Assembly: GCF_900106665.1 (NCBI RefSeq)
Contig: NZ_FNNA01000001.1
Span: 992,001-1,056,000 of the forward strand
Direction of reading: 5' to 3'
Source: Paracoccus sanguinis
GTDB taxonomy: Bacteria > Pseudomonadota > Alphaproteobacteria > Rhodobacterales > Rhodobacteraceae
Length of the DNA stretch: 64,000 nucleotides
Positions 6,426 through 16,000 of the stretch are shown here, one piece after another. Under the pieces are notes generated by a model, which made no database searches, was not told where the DNA came from, and was given only the letters and a program-made list of their open reading frames with translations. The translations under genes and the position numbers were made by a program. Position 1 is the first letter of the stretch. Each line of letters opens with the position of its first letter.

Positions 6426-7610
6426 TCAGATCCGCTCGATGGCCAGCGCGATGCCCTGACCGCCGCCGATGCACATGGTGACCAGCGCCTTGTCGGTGTT
6501 GGTGCGCTCGAGCTCGTACATCGCCTTGACCGTCAGGATCGCGCCGGTGGCGCCGACCGGATGGCCCAGCGCGATGGCGCCGCCGTTCGGGTTCACCTTG
6601 GCCGGGTCGAGCCCGAGGCCCTTGTTCACCGCCAGCGCCTGCGCGGCGAAGGCCTCGTTCGATTCGATGACGTCGAAATCCTCGATCTTGAGGCCGGTCT
6701 TTTCCATCAGCTTCTTGACCGCGGGGATCGGGCCGACGCCCATGATGTCGGGGCGCACCCCGGCATGGGCCCAGCCGACGAGGCGGAACTTGGGCTCGAG
6801 CCCGGCCTCGCGCGCGGCCTTCTCGGTCGCCAGCACGATGGCCGCGGCGCCGTCGTTGATGCCGCTGGCGTTGCCCGCGGTGACCGAGCCGCCGTCCTTC
6901 TTGAACGCGGGCTTCAGCCCCGCCAGCGCCTCGGCCGAGGTCGACTTCGGGTGCTCGTCCTTGTCGAAGACCACGGTGCCCTTGCGGGTCTTGATCTCGA
7001 CCGGGGCGATCTGGTCCTTGAACCGGCCCTCTTCGATGGCGGCGGCCGCGCGCTTCTGGCTCTCCAGCGCGAACTCGTCCTGCGCCTCGCGGCTGATCTG
7101 GTTTTCGGCGGCGACGTTCTCGGCGGTGACGCCCATGTGGCCGGTGCCCATCGGGTCGGTCAGCGCGCCGGTCATCATGTCCATGATCTGCTGGTCGCCC
7201 ATCTTGGTCCCCGCCCGCAGGCCGGGGATCAGGTAGCCGCCGCGGCTCATGCTCTCGGCCCCGCCGGCGAGCGCGAAGTCGGCGTCCCCGGACTGCAGCG
7301 CCTGCGCGGCCGACACGATGGCCTGCGCGCCCGACCCGCACAGCCGGTTGACGTTCATCGCCACCGCCGTCTCGGGCACGCCCGCGTTCAGCATCGCCAC
7401 GCGCGAGAGATACTGGTCCTTGGGCTCGGTGTTGATCACGTGGCCGAACATCACGGTGCCGATCTTGTCGGCCGCGACGCCCGAGCGCTCGATCGCCGCC
7501 TTGGCGGCGGTGGTGGCCAGCTCGATCGGCGGGATATTCGCCAGGCTGCCGCCAAAGCCGCCGATGGCGGTGCGGGCGCCGGACAGGATCACGATGTCGT
7601 TGTCTGCCAT
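6426..7610 (-). CDS. phaA: Acetyl-CoA C-acetyltransferase (beta-ketothiolase)
   Basis: A 394-residue cytosolic thiolase that condenses two acetyl-CoA to acetoacetyl-CoA, or cleaves it. The catalytic set is intact: Cys91 (NRLCGSGAQA), His350 (GGAIALGHPVGATGA) and Cys380 (CIGGGQG), at almost the same spacing as in the Zoogloea enzyme of PHB synthesis. NEAFAAQAL is also conserved. The ATG at 7610 is preceded by GGGGGAG, a good ribosome site. The usual partner phaB is not adjacent, since the next gene downstream is convergent. The assignment to PHB synthesis rather than general acetoacetyl-CoA metabolism (atoB) is therefore inferred. Confidence 0.92.
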   Translation of the reverse strand: MADNDIVILSGARTAIGGFGGSLANIPPIELATTAAKAAIERSGVAADKIGTVMFGHVINTEPKDQYLSRVAMLNAGVPETAVAMNVNRLCGSGAQAIVSAAQALQSGDADFALAGGAESMSRGGYLIPGLRAGTKMGDQQIMDMMTGALTDPMGTGHMGVTAENVAAENQISREAQDEFALESQKRAAAAIEEGRFKDQIAPVEIKTRKGTVVFDKDEHPKSTSAEALAGLKPAFKKDGGSVTAGNASGINDGAAAIVLATEKAAREAGLEPKFRLVGWAHAGVRPDIMGVGPIPAVKKLMEKTGLKIEDFDVIESNEAFAAQALAVNKGLGLDPAKVNPNGGAIALGHPVGATGAILTVKAMYELERTNTDKALVTMCIGGGQGIALAIERI

Positions 7611-7718
7611 GGTTGAGAACTCCCCCAAACGAATGATGAACTGGCTCGGCGGAGAACCTTAATCATGGCCAAGCCCGGCACAAGGCCCCCCTCGCATCGC
7701 GGGGAGGCACGGCGGGAA

Positions 7719-7751
7719 GCCTCCGGCGGGGATATTTGGGTCCAGCCCGAG
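7719..7751 (+). repeat. Intergenic repeat, long form, copy 1 (GGGGATATTTGGG core)
   Basis: A 33-base unit beginning GCCTCCGGCGGGG, then ATATTTGGG, then TCCAGCCCGAG. It is identical to 10516-10548 and 44771-44803, and differs by one base from the inverted copy at 23947-23979. It sits between the divergent thiolase and transglycosylase genes. Read on the minus strand the core is CCCAAATATCCCC, shared with shorter hairpin-linked copies elsewhere in the window. Confidence 0.85.
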
Positions 7752-7853
7752 TCCGGCGGGGGCGCGCCGCGGCATAATTGGCGATTTCCTCGCCGCGGGA
7801 TTGCGCTTAGGATCGCGGCAAAACGGCAAAGACCGAACCGGGCAGACAGGCAC

Positions 7854-8441
7854 ATGAACACCTATCTCAAGCTGGCGATCGTCATGCTGGTCGCCTCGTG
7901 CGGCGGCGGCGGGGGCAGTTTCAAGGCGCCGCGCGACCTCGACAACGCCTGCGCCATCGTGGCGGAACGGCCCGCCTACCTGCGCGCCATGCGCGACACC
8001 CAGTCGCGGTGGGGGGTGCCGGTGGCGGTGCAGATGGCGGCGATCCACCAGGAATCCAAGTTCATCGGCGACGCGCGGACGCCGCACCAGTACGCCCTCG
8101 GGATCATCCCGATCGGGCGGCAGAGCTCGGCCTTCGGCTATTCCCAGGCCCTCGACGGCACGTGGGAGGAGTATCTGAAGGAAACCGGCAAGCGCCGCGC
8201 GCGGCGCGACGACATCCGCGACGCGACCGACTTCATGGGCTGGTACATGAACGGGACGGCGCGGCGGCTGGGGATCTCGACCGCCGACGCGGGGGCGCAG
8301 TACCTGGCCTATCACGAGGGGCGGTCGGGCTATGCCTCAGGCAGCCACCTGTCCAAGCCCTGGCTGCTCGGCGTCGCAGGCAAGGTGCAGAGCCGGGCCG
8401 TCATGTATCAGGCCCAGCTGCAATCCTGCGGCCGGGCCTGA
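7854..8441 (+). CDS. Lytic transglycosylase (SLT-type) lipoprotein
   Basis: A 195-residue protein with a short signal sequence and a lipobox (LVAS-C, Cys16), so it is probably anchored to a membrane by lipid. The domain resembles soluble lytic transglycosylases: AAIHQESKF gives the catalytic Glu66, followed by AFGYSQALDGTWEEY and the C-terminal YHEGRSGY. It would cleave MurNAc-GlcNAc bonds with 1,6-anhydro ring formation in the periplasm. A Gly-rich spacer follows the lipid Cys. The ATG at 7854 lies shortly after the first repeat copy. Upstream in-frame codons are open but derive from the repeat and show no similarity. Confidence 0.85.
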   Translation: MNTYLKLAIVMLVASCGGGGGSFKAPRDLDNACAIVAERPAYLRAMRDTQSRWGVPVAVQMAAIHQESKFIGDARTPHQYALGIIPIGRQSSAFGYSQALDGTWEEYLKETGKRRARRDDIRDATDFMGWYMNGTARRLGISTADAGAQYLAYHEGRSGYASGSHLSKPWLLGVAGKVQSRAVMYQAQLQSCGRA

Positions 8442-8466
8442 GGGTCGTCGCGGGTGGCGGGCGGCG

Positions 8467-9063
8467 TCACTTGCGCCGCGCGGCCTCGTTGTTGATCGAG
8501 AACTTCGAGGGCTGGATCGCCACGCCCTTCTGCATCTGACCCAGGATCACCGTCGTCCGCTTGCCCTTGTCGTCGGTGACGATCCACTGGCGCAGCTCGG
8601 TCGGGTTGGCGGTGAACACCATCTGGATGTTGCCGTATTCGGGATGCGCCGGGTCCTGCGCCCGCACGATCGTGGTGTTCTTCTTCTCGCTGTGCGCCGT
8701 CACCATCCCCGACCGGCCGAGGTTCACGTTGTCGGCCAGGATGATCGAGAGCGGCGTCTTGGACAGCGGATACTGCTGGGCGCCGGTGTTCGACTTCTTG
8801 TCGAACACCGCGACCTGCCCGCCCGAGGCGAGGACGAGCGTGTTGTCGCCCTTGTACTCGAACCGCACCCGGCCGGGGCGCTGGATATAGACCTTGCCCG
8901 GCGTCACCGAGCCGTCGGCGTTCACTTGGCTGAAATCGGCGACCACGGTCTTGAGGCTGTTGAGGTAGCGGCTGACCTCGTTGAGGGGGATCTTCTCGGC
9001 CGCCGCCGGCAGGGCGAAGGCGAGGGCGAAGGCGGGCGCAAGTGCGAGAGAGCGAAGGTTCAT
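8467..9063 (-). CDS. lolA: Outer-membrane lipoprotein carrier protein LolA
   Basis: A 198-residue periplasmic protein with a cleavable signal peptide (APAFALAFALPAAA, then EKIP). LolA features are visible: YLNSLKTVVADFSQVNADG near residue 32, GKVYIQRPGRVRFEY near 55, and a beta-rich remainder ending QPSKFSIN. LolA carries lipoproteins from the LolCDE transporter to the outer membrane. The start is ATG 9063; the frame is open further upstream but only within the shadow of the neighbouring gene. In related genomes lolA often lies near ftsK and xthA; here those genes are in the same window but rearranged. Confidence 0.9.
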   Translation of the reverse strand: MNLRSLALAPAFALAFALPAAAEKIPLNEVSRYLNSLKTVVADFSQVNADGSVTPGKVYIQRPGRVRFEYKGDNTLVLASGGQVAVFDKKSNTGAQQYPLSKTPLSIILADNVNLGRSGMVTAHSEKKNTTIVRAQDPAHPEYGNIQMVFTANPTELRQWIVTDDKGKRTTVILGQMQKGVAIQPSKFSINNEAARRK

Positions 9064-9200
9064 GATGGGATCATACCGCCTTTCCAAAGGGTTGCACGTC
9101 ACGAATAAGGGACGGAGGCGGCCCCGAACGCTCGCGTGCAAGTGAGGGTTCCGGGGCCTTGCGCCGCGCCCGTGCCCGACAGGGGGCGAGGGCCGCCGGC

Positions 9201-10424
9201 CTAGAGCGGCTGCCCGGCCAGCAGCCGCGGCATCGGGTCGAGCGTCAGCCCCGCCGCCTGCCGCATGAAGGCGCGGCGCAGCGGCGGGATCGCGGTGACC
9301 GCCCCCATGCCCAGGCCCCGCGCCGCCCGCAGCACCGGGTTGGCGTTGGAAAACAGCCGGTTGACCGTATCCATCCCGAGCCCCAGCGCGGTCGCATCGA
9401 ACCGCCGCCAGCGCTGGTAGCGGTCGAGCACGTCGGGGGCGCCGATGTCCTCGCCGCGGCGGGCGGCCTCGACGACGACCTCGGCCAGCGCCGCCACGTC
9501 GCGCAGGCCGAGGTTCAGCCCCTGCCCGGCGATGGGATGGACGCCGTGCGCCGCATCGCCCACCAGCGCCACCCGCGCCGCGACATAGTGATCGGCGAGA
9601 CTGAGGCTCAGCGGATACGAGAAGCGCGGCCCGGCGAGGCGGATCTCGCCCAGGAAGTCGCCGAATCGGGGCCGCAGCACGTCGAGGAACCGGGCATCGT
9701 CCAGCGCCGCGATGGCTGCCGCCTGCGCGTCGGGCGCCGACCAGACGATCGAGCTGCGGTTGCCGGGCAGCGGCAGGATCGCCAGCGGCCCCTCGGGCAT
9801 GAAGAACTGCCACGCGGTGCCATTGTGGGGGCGGTCGTGGTCCACCGCGCAGACCAGCGCCGTCTGGCCGTAGCCCCAGCCGCGCCGGGTGATCCCGGCC
9901 CGCGCCGCCACGCCCGAGCCGCGCCCGTCGGCGCCGACGAGCAGCCGCCCGGTCAGCACCGTGCCATCGTCCAGCGTCACCGCGACTTGGCCGGGCCGGA
10001 CCTCCTGCCCGGTCACCTGCCGGCCGGGCAGATGGGTCACGCCGCCCGCCATCGCCTCCATCAGCGCGGCGTAGAGGAAGCGGTCCTCGAGCATGTGCCC
10101 GACCGGCCCCTCTTCGATCTCGGCGGAATCGAAGACGAGGTGGAAGGGACCCGCCCCGTCGCCCGCCTCGCCCTGCGCGGCCTCGACCTTGAGGATCGGC
10201 TGCGACTTCGCCGCGAGCCCGCCCCACAGGCCGAGCGCGGTCAGAAGCCGTCGCGAGGCGAGCGCCAGCGCATAGGCGCGCCCGTCGAAGTCGTCGGCCG
10301 CCCGCGCCTGCGCGGGCCGCGCGTCGATCACCGCGACCGAGAGCCCGGCCCCCGCCAGCGCCAGCGCCAGCGCCGGGCCGTTCAGCCCGCCGCCTGCGAT
10401 CAGGATATCGTGGTCCACTTTCAT
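9201..10424 (-). CDS. ubiH: FAD-dependent UbiH/COQ6-family hydroxylase
   Basis: A 407-residue flavoprotein monooxygenase. The N-terminal dinucleotide fold (ILIAGGGLNGPALALALAGAG) binds FAD; VGADGRGSGVAARAG near residue 155 is the DG motif; GDAAHGVHPIAGQGLNLGLRD near residue 285 is the GD motif typical of UbiH/UbiF/COQ6. The family hydroxylates the ring of ubiquinone intermediates. Alphaproteobacteria have UbiH, UbiL and UbiM variants with different positional specificity, so the exact carbon attacked is not certain. The start is ATG 10424 (MKVDHDILI). An upstream extension in the same frame runs through the second repeat copy and is rejected. Confidence 0.9.
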   Translation of the reverse strand: MKVDHDILIAGGGLNGPALALALAGAGLSVAVIDARPAQARAADDFDGRAYALALASRRLLTALGLWGGLAAKSQPILKVEAAQGEAGDGAGPFHLVFDSAEIEEGPVGHMLEDRFLYAALMEAMAGGVTHLPGRQVTGQEVRPGQVAVTLDDGTVLTGRLLVGADGRGSGVAARAGITRRGWGYGQTALVCAVDHDRPHNGTAWQFFMPEGPLAILPLPGNRSSIVWSAPDAQAAAIAALDDARFLDVLRPRFGDFLGEIRLAGPRFSYPLSLSLADHYVAARVALVGDAAHGVHPIAGQGLNLGLRDVAALAEVVVEAARRGEDIGAPDVLDRYQRWRRFDATALGLGMDTVNRLFSNANPVLRAARGLGMGAVTAIPPLRRAFMRQAAGLTLDPMPRLLAGQPL

Positions 10425-10515
10425 GGCGGGCACCCTATCCGGCCCGCGCGGCGCGGTCCATGCGGCAGGGTGGCCGCTTAGACTCCGAGGGGGCGCGCGG
10501 GTGGCACGGCCGGAT

Positions 10516-10548
10516 GCCTCCGGCGGGGATATTTGGGTCCAGCCCGAG
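10516..10548 (+). repeat. Intergenic repeat, long form, copy 2
   Basis: Identical 33-base unit to 7719-7751. It lies between the divergent ubiH-like and amidase genes. Read on the minus strand it is followed by a small CCGGA/TCCGG hairpin. Confidence 0.85.
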
Positions 10549-10643
10549 GAGAGGCGGCTGGGGCTGCGGCGCCCCATTGCCCCGCCCGGCGCGGGGCTCT
10601 ACCGTCCGCGCGTCTCAGGGCGTGCAGCAGGACGGGGGCGGGG

Positions 10644-11972
10644 ATGGATTGGCTCAAGGCGAGCGCCACGGAACAGGGGCGGGCGATCATGGCGGGGCTG
10701 GTCAGCCCGCTCGACCTCGTCGAGGGCTATCTCGACGCCATCGCCCGTGCGCCGCTCGCGCCCCGCATCTATGCCCGTCTGACGCCCGAGCGCGCGCGGG
10801 CCGGCGCCATCGCCGCCCACGACCGGGCGCGGGCGGAACTGCGGCGCGGGCTGCTCGACGGCGTGGCGCTGAGCTGGAAGGACAACGTGGACAGCGCCGG
10901 CGTCGCCACCGAGGCGGGCTCGCTGCTGCTCGAGGGGCGGGTGCCGGACAGCGATGCGGCGGTGCTGGCCACCGCCTCGGCGCAGGGGGCGCTGTGCCTC
11001 GGCAAGACCCACATGACCGAGCTGGCGTTTTCGGGGTTGGGCCTGAACCCGCCGGTGGCGACCGTTCCGAATGCCTTTGACCCGCAACTCGTGGCCGGAG
11101 GCTCGTCGGGGGGCGCGGCGGTCTCGGTGGCGATGGGGCTGGCGGCGGCGGCGATCGGCACCGACACCGGCGGCTCGATCCGCCTGCCCGCGGCGTGGAA
11201 CGGGCTGGTGGGGTTCAAGCCGACCCCCGGGGCGGTGGACATGACCGGGATCGTGCCGCTCTGCCGCCGTTTCGACGTGGCCGGACCGCTGGCCCGCACC
11301 GTCGAGGATTGCGCCGCGCTCTACGCCCTCATCACCGGCGACAGCGCCCCCGACCTGCGCGAGGCCGGGGCCGCGGGGCTGCGGCTCATGGTGCTCGACG
11401 GCGTGCCCTTCGACGACGCCCGCGAGGCGCCCGTCGCCGCGTTCGAGGAGGCCTGCGCCACCCTCGCCCGCGCCGGGGTGCGGATCGCCCACGCCGCGCC
11501 CCCCTGCGTCGCCGAGGCGATGGCGCTGTCGCCCACCCTCTTCGCCCCCGAGGCCTACGGGCTCTGGCGCGACCAGATCGAGGCGGCGCCGGAGTTGATG
11601 TTCCCGCCGATCCTCGAGCGCTTCCGCGGCGGCAAGTCCGTCACCGCCGCCGACTACGTCGCCGGGTGGGAGACACTCGACCGGCTGCGCCGCGACTGGG
11701 CGCAGGCCGTGGCCGGCTTCGACGCGGTGATCCTGCCTACCGCCCCGATCCTGCCGCCCGAGATCGCCCGGCTCGAATCCGACGCGGCGTTCTTCGCGTC
11801 CGAGAACCTGCTCGCGCTCAGGAACACGCGGATCGGCAACCTCATGGGCCTGCCGGCCATCACCCTGCCCACCGGGCGGCCCGCCTGCGGGCTGATGGCG
11901 ATGGGGCGCCCGGGCGACGACCGCCGCCTGCTCAGGACCGCCGCCGCGCTCGAGGCGGCGCTGCACGGCTGA
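10644..11972 (+). CDS. Amidase signature family protein
   Basis: A 442-residue cytosolic amidase. The Ser-cisSer-Lys catalytic set is visible: Lys in LSWKDNVDSAG near residue 76, and the Gly/Ser-rich signature GGSSGGAAVSVAMG near residue 154 followed by GTDTGGSIRLPA near 175. Family members hydrolyse amides or act as GatA; the absence of neighbouring gatB/gatC and the family spacing argue for a stand-alone amidase of unknown substrate. The ATG at 10644 follows a G-rich ribosome site (GGGGCGGGG). It is followed by a hairpin, then by the aminotransferase and ftsK on the same strand, an arrangement conserved in Rhodobacteraceae. Confidence 0.87.
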   Translation: MDWLKASATEQGRAIMAGLVSPLDLVEGYLDAIARAPLAPRIYARLTPERARAGAIAAHDRARAELRRGLLDGVALSWKDNVDSAGVATEAGSLLLEGRVPDSDAAVLATASAQGALCLGKTHMTELAFSGLGLNPPVATVPNAFDPQLVAGGSSGGAAVSVAMGLAAAAIGTDTGGSIRLPAAWNGLVGFKPTPGAVDMTGIVPLCRRFDVAGPLARTVEDCAALYALITGDSAPDLREAGAAGLRLMVLDGVPFDDAREAPVAAFEEACATLARAGVRIAHAAPPCVAEAMALSPTLFAPEAYGLWRDQIEAAPELMFPPILERFRGGKSVTAADYVAGWETLDRLRRDWAQAVAGFDAVILPTAPILPPEIARLESDAAFFASENLLALRNTRIGNLMGLPAITLPTGRPACGLMAMGRPGDDRRLLRTAAALEAALHG

Positions 11973-11990
11973 CGCGCCTTCTCCCTGATG

Positions 11991-12008
11991 CAAATATCCT
12001 GGGGGAGG
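11991..12008 (+). repeat. Short AAATATCC repeat, hairpin-linked form, copy a
   Basis: CAAATATCCTGGGGGAGG, followed within a few bases by the hairpin at 12014-12046, directly downstream of the amidase gene. It shares the AAATATCC core with the reverse complement of the long-form repeats. Confidence 0.6.
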
Positions 12009-12013
12009 CGCCG

Positions 12014-12046
12014 CAGGCGACGGGGGCAAAGCCCCCTCTGCGCCTG
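12014..12046 (+). terminator. Hairpin terminator after the amidase gene
   Basis: Outer pairs CAGGCG (12014-12019)/CGCCTG (12041-12046) enclose a perfect GGGGGC/GCCCCC stem (12022-12036) with an AAA loop. The sequence ATTCGCCTTT follows. It lies 40 bases after the amidase stop. Confidence 0.6.
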
Positions 12047-12131
12047 ATTCGCCTTTAACTGGACGCACCCCGGCAATACCGATACTCTGCAGCCCAACGG
12101 GGCGGCACGATCCCGTGACTGTGAGGCAGCG

Positions 12132-13313
12132 ATGAATTCACCCGAGCGGTTCGCGAACCTGCCGGATTACGCCTTTCCGCGCCTGCGGAAGCTGTTGGCC
12201 GGGCTGACCCCCGCCGCCGACCCCATCGTCATGACGATTGGAGAGCCGCGCCACGGCATCCCCGACTTCGTCGCCCCGCGGCTGGCCGAGACGGTCGCCG
12301 AGCTGGGCAAATACCCCCCGAACGACGGCACGCCGGAGCTGCTCGCCGCGATCTCGGGCTGGATCCGCCGCCGCCACGGCATCGAGGTGGGGCCCGAGCG
12401 GATCACCGCGCTGAACGGCACCCGCGAGGGGCTGTTCAACGCGGCCCTCGCGCTGTGCCCCGAGGCGAAGGGCGGCGAGACCCCGGCGATCCTGATCCCC
12501 AACCCGTTCTATCAGGTCTATGCCGTCGCCGCCGCCGCGGTCGGCGCCCGCGCGGTCTTCGTCAACGCCACCGCCGAGACCGGCCACCTGCCCGATTTTG
12601 CCGCGCTCGACGCAGCCACGCTCGACGCCGCCGCGATCTGCTATCTCTGCTCGCCCGCCAACCCGCAGGGCGCGGTCGCGGGGCGCGACTACCTCGAGCG
12701 GCTGATCGAACTGGCCGAGCGGCATGATTTCCTGATCTTCGCCGACGAGTGCTACTCCGAGATCTGGCGCGACACCCCCCCGCCCGGCGCGCTCGCCGTG
12801 GCCGAGGCGATGGGGCTGGCGCACCGGGTAATGATGTTCAACTCGCTCAGCAAGCGCTCGAACCTGCCCGGGCTGCGCTCGGGCTTTGCCGCGGGCGCGG
12901 CCGACGCCATCGCCCGGTTCCGGGTGCTGCGCAGCTACGCCGGCGCGCCGATCCCCCTGCCCCACCAGCGGGTCAGCGAGACCGCCTGGGCCGACGAGGA
13001 TCACGTCACCGCCAACCGCGCGCTCTACCAGCAGAAATACGCCATCGCCGACCGCATCCTCGGCAACGTGCCGGGCTACCTGCCCCCCGAGGGCGGGTTC
13101 TTCCTGTGGCTGCCGGTCGAGGATGGCGAGGCCGCCGCCCGCCGGCTCTGGGCCGAGGCCGGGGTGCAGGTGCTGCCCGGCGCCTATCTCTCGCGCGAGA
13201 CCGACGCGGGGAACCCCGGCGCGGGCTACATCCGCGTGGCGCTCGTCGGACCGGCGGCCGAGACCGAGGATGCGCTGACCCGCATCCGCGACACGCTTTA
13301 CGCAAGGGGGTGA
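12132..13313 (+). CDS. Class I/II PLP-dependent aminotransferase
   Basis: A 393-residue fold-type I aminotransferase. Visible features: [12 protein letters not shown] near residue 36, [13 protein letters not shown] near 97 (cofactor phosphate contacts), [13 protein letters not shown] near 175, [10 protein letters not shown] near 200 (Asp and Tyr binding the pyridine ring) and [17 protein letters not shown] near 238, whose SLSKRS Lys carries PLP. It resembles the DapC/aspartate aminotransferase group; succinyldiaminopimelate transaminase is one plausible role, but specificity cannot be fixed from sequence. A GTGAGG ribosome site precedes ATG 12132. It ends four bases before ftsK, so the two are likely co-transcribed. 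Confidence 0.85.
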   Translation: MNSPERFANLPDYAFPRLRKLLAGLTPAADPIVMTIGEPRHGIPDFVAPRLAETVAELGKYPPNDGTPELLAAISGWIRRRHGIEVGPERITALNGTREGLFNAALALCPEAKGGETPAILIPNPFYQVYAVAAAAVGARAVFVNATAETGHLPDFAALDAATLDAAAICYLCSPANPQGAVAGRDYLERLIELAERHDFLIFADECYSEIWRDTPPPGALAVAEAMGLAHRVMMFNSLSKRSNLPGLRSGFAAGAADAIARFRVLRSYAGAPIPLPHQRVSETAWADEDHVTANRALYQQKYAIADRILGNVPGYLPPEGGFFLWLPVEDGEAAARRLWAEAGVQVLPGAYLSRETDAGNPGAGYIRVALVGPAAETEDALTRIRDTLYARG

Positions 13314-13317
13314 GATC

Positions 13318-15996
13318 ATGGCCAGCTGGCAGGCAAAGCACCGCGATCCGCTGTTCGACCAGACCACCCAGGCGGCGCTGGAACGGCGCGGCAAGGAAGT
13401 CGTCGGCGCGGGGCTGGTGGTGCTGGCGGTGGTGTTGGGCATGATCCTGATCTCGTGGTCGCAGAACGACCCCGGCATCGGCACCGCGACCGACCAGGTG
13501 GCGCAGAACCTCTTGGGCCGGTTCGGGGCCTATGTCGCCTCGGCGCTGGTGATGATCGTGGGCTTCGGGGCGTGGGTGCTGCCGCTGGTGGCGCTCGGCT
13601 GGGGGCTGCGGCTGATGCTGCACCGGGGCGAGGACCGGCTGATGCGCGGCCTCTTCACCCCCTTCGCGGTGGTGCTGGCCTCGGTCCACGCGACCGCGAT
13701 GGTGCCGCCCGGCGACTGGACGCAGGCGCATGGCCTGGGCGGGCACCTGGGCGACATGGTGATGGGCGGGCTGATCGGGCTGATGCCGATGGCGCCCGCC
13801 GTGGCGCTGAAAGTGATGGCGCTGCTGACCGCCATCGCGGGGGTGGCGGTGACGGCCTTCGTGCTCGGCTTCGACCGGCGCGAGATGATGGGGATCGGGC
13901 GGTTCCTCGCCACCGGGCTTGCGACCGCCTATGACCTCGGGATGACGGCGCTCGGCCGCGGCGCCTCGGCCTCGGTGGCCGGTGCGCGCGAGCTGCGCCG
14001 CCGGGCCGAGGAACGCCGCCGGAAACTCGCCGCGGGCGCGGACGCCGAGGCCGTGACGGCCGACGTGCCCGTCGCCCCCGAGGCCAAGGCGGGCCTGCCC
14101 GCCGGCCTGCTCGGCCGCCTGCGCCGCAGCAGCGCGCCCGACGAGATCCCGCCCTCGGAACTGGTCGAGACCGCCCCCGACTACGACGACAGCGACGGCC
14201 CCGACGCCGCCGAGGTCAGCGCCCGGATCAGCGACGCCATCCGCCACCGGGCCGAGGCCGACGCTGCCCGCGAGGACGGCCATGACGCGGCGCAGGACGC
14301 AGGACACGGCGACGCCCCCTCCCGCTCGGTCCTTTCGGCGGTGACCGCGCGGCTCACGGGGCGCGCCCAGTCGGTGCCGCCCGCCGCCCCGACCGACACC
14401 AGCCGCGTCGTCATGCCGCCGATGCGCAAGCCCAACCCCTCGCGGCAGGCGGTGGCCGAGGCACAACCGAGCCTCGCCTTCGACAGCGCCGCCAACGGCT
14501 ATGAAAAGCCGCCGCTCGCGCTTCTCGCCGCCCCCGGCACCGTCGAGCGCCACACCCTGAGCCAGGAGGCGCTGGCCGAGAACGCCCGGATGCTCGAGGC
14601 GGTGCTCGACGACTATGGCGTCAAGGGCCAGATCACCGCGGTCCACCCCGGCCCGGTGGTCACGCTCTACGAGCTGGAACCCGCGCCGGGGCTGAAGGCG
14701 AGCCGTGTCATCGGCCTGTCGGACGACATCGCGCGGTCCATGTCGGCCCTGTCGGCGCGCGTCTCGACCGTGCCGGGGCGCACCGTGATCGGGATCGAGC
14801 TGCCCAACCAGCGCCGCGAAAAGGTGGTGCTGCGCGAGATCCTGTCGGCCCGCGCCTTCGGCGACACCTCGATGCCGCTGCCGCTGGCGCTCGGCAAGGA
14901 CATCGGCGGCGAGCCGGTGGTGGCGAACCTCGCCAAGATGCCGCACCTGCTGATCGCCGGGACCACCGGCTCGGGCAAGTCGGTGGCGATCAACACCATG
15001 ATCCTGTCGCTGCTCTACAAGCTGACGCCCGAGGAATGCCGCCTCATCATGATCGACCCCAAGATGCTGGAACTCAGCGTCTATGACGGCATCCCGCATC
15101 TGCTCTCCCCCGTGGTGACCGACCCCAAGAAGGCCGTGGTGGCGCTGAAATGGGTCGTCTCCGAGATGGAAGAGCGCTACCGCAAGATGTCCAAGATGGG
15201 CGTGCGCAACATTGAGGGCTACAACGGCCGCGTCGCCGAGGCGCTCGCCAAGGGCGAGATGTTCCGCCGCACCATGCAGACCGGGTTTGACGAGGACACC
15301 GGCGAGCCGGTCTTCGAGACCGAGGAGTTCCAGCCCGAGAAGTTCCCCTACATCGTCGTCATCGTGGACGAGATGGCCGACCTGATGATGGTCGCGGGCA
15401 AAGAGATCGAGGCCTGCATCCAGCGCCTCGCGCAGATGGCGCGGGCCTCGGGCATCCACATCGTGATGGCCACCCAGCGCCCCTCGGTCGACGTCATCAC
15501 CGGCACGATCAAGGCCAACTTCCCGACCCGGATCAGCTTCCAGGTCACCTCGAAGATCGACAGCCGCACGATCCTGGGCGAGCAGGGGGCCGAGCAGCTG
15601 CTGGGCATGGGCGACATGCTCTACATGGCCGGCGGCTCGCGCATCACCCGTGTGCACGGGCCGTTCGTCTCGGACGAAGAGGTCGAGGAGGTCGTGAACC
15701 ACCTCAAGTCCTTCGGCCCGCCGCAGTACATGACCAGCGTCGTCGAGGGCGGCGAGGACGAGCGCGAGGCCGAGATCGACGCGATCCTCGCCACCGACGG
15801 CTCGGACGACGTGCTCTACGACCAGGCGGTGGCGATCGTGGCCAAGGACCGCAAATGCTCGACCAGCTACATCCAGCGCAAGTTGGCGATCGGCTACAAC
15901 AAGGCCGCGCGTCTGGTCGAGCAGATGGAAGAGCAGGGCGTCGTCAGCCCCGCCAACCACGTCGGCAAGCGCGAGGTTCTGGTGCCCGAGGTGTGA
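13318..15996 (+). CDS. ftsK: DNA translocase FtsK
   Basis: An 892-residue cell-division protein. Residues 25-200 contain about four membrane helices anchoring it at the septum. A charged, Ala/Pro-rich linker (about 210-400) leads to the motor domain, with Walker A GTTGSGKS at 548-555 and Walker B IVDE near 682-685. The C-terminal winged-helix gamma domain ([14 protein letters not shown] to KREVLVPEV) reads polar KOPS sequences and activates XerCD at dif. All three modules are complete. A strong ribosome site (AGGGGGTGAG) precedes ATG 13318. The gene ends four bases before the convergent protease gene. Confidence 0.95.
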   Translation: MASWQAKHRDPLFDQTTQAALERRGKEVVGAGLVVLAVVLGMILISWSQNDPGIGTATDQVAQNLLGRFGAYVASALVMIVGFGAWVLPLVALGWGLRLMLHRGEDRLMRGLFTPFAVVLASVHATAMVPPGDWTQAHGLGGHLGDMVMGGLIGLMPMAPAVALKVMALLTAIAGVAVTAFVLGFDRREMMGIGRFLATGLATAYDLGMTALGRGASASVAGARELRRRAEERRRKLAAGADAEAVTADVPVAPEAKAGLPAGLLGRLRRSSAPDEIPPSELVETAPDYDDSDGPDAAEVSARISDAIRHRAEADAAREDGHDAAQDAGHGDAPSRSVLSAVTARLTGRAQSVPPAAPTDTSRVVMPPMRKPNPSRQAVAEAQPSLAFDSAANGYEKPPLALLAAPGTVERHTLSQEALAENARMLEAVLDDYGVKGQITAVHPGPVVTLYELEPAPGLKASRVIGLSDDIARSMSALSARVSTVPGRTVIGIELPNQRREKVVLREILSARAFGDTSMPLPLALGKDIGGEPVVANLAKMPHLLIAGTTGSGKSVAINTMILSLLYKLTPEECRLIMIDPKMLELSVYDGIPHLLSPVVTDPKKAVVALKWVVSEMEERYRKMSKMGVRNIEGYNGRVAEALAKGEMFRRTMQTGFDEDTGEPVFETEEFQPEKFPYIVVIVDEMADLMMVAGKEIEACIQRLAQMARASGIHIVMATQRPSVDVITGTIKANFPTRISFQVTSKIDSRTILGEQGAEQLLGMGDMLYMAGGSRITRVHGPFVSDEEVEEVVNHLKSFGPPQYMTSVVEGGEDEREAEIDAILATDGSDDVLYDQAVAIVAKDRKCSTSYIQRKLAIGYNKAARLVEQMEEQGVVSPANHVGKREVLVPEV

Positions 15997-16000
15997 GGCG

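Noticed and set aside
13006..15960. A very long open frame on the minus strand opposite ftsK
   Set aside because: It is a GC-rich shadow of ftsK: composition is Arg/His/Gly-rich with no domain, and ftsK has all expected motifs. The same applies to long plus-strand frames opposite phoD, phoX and the aldehyde dehydrogenase.
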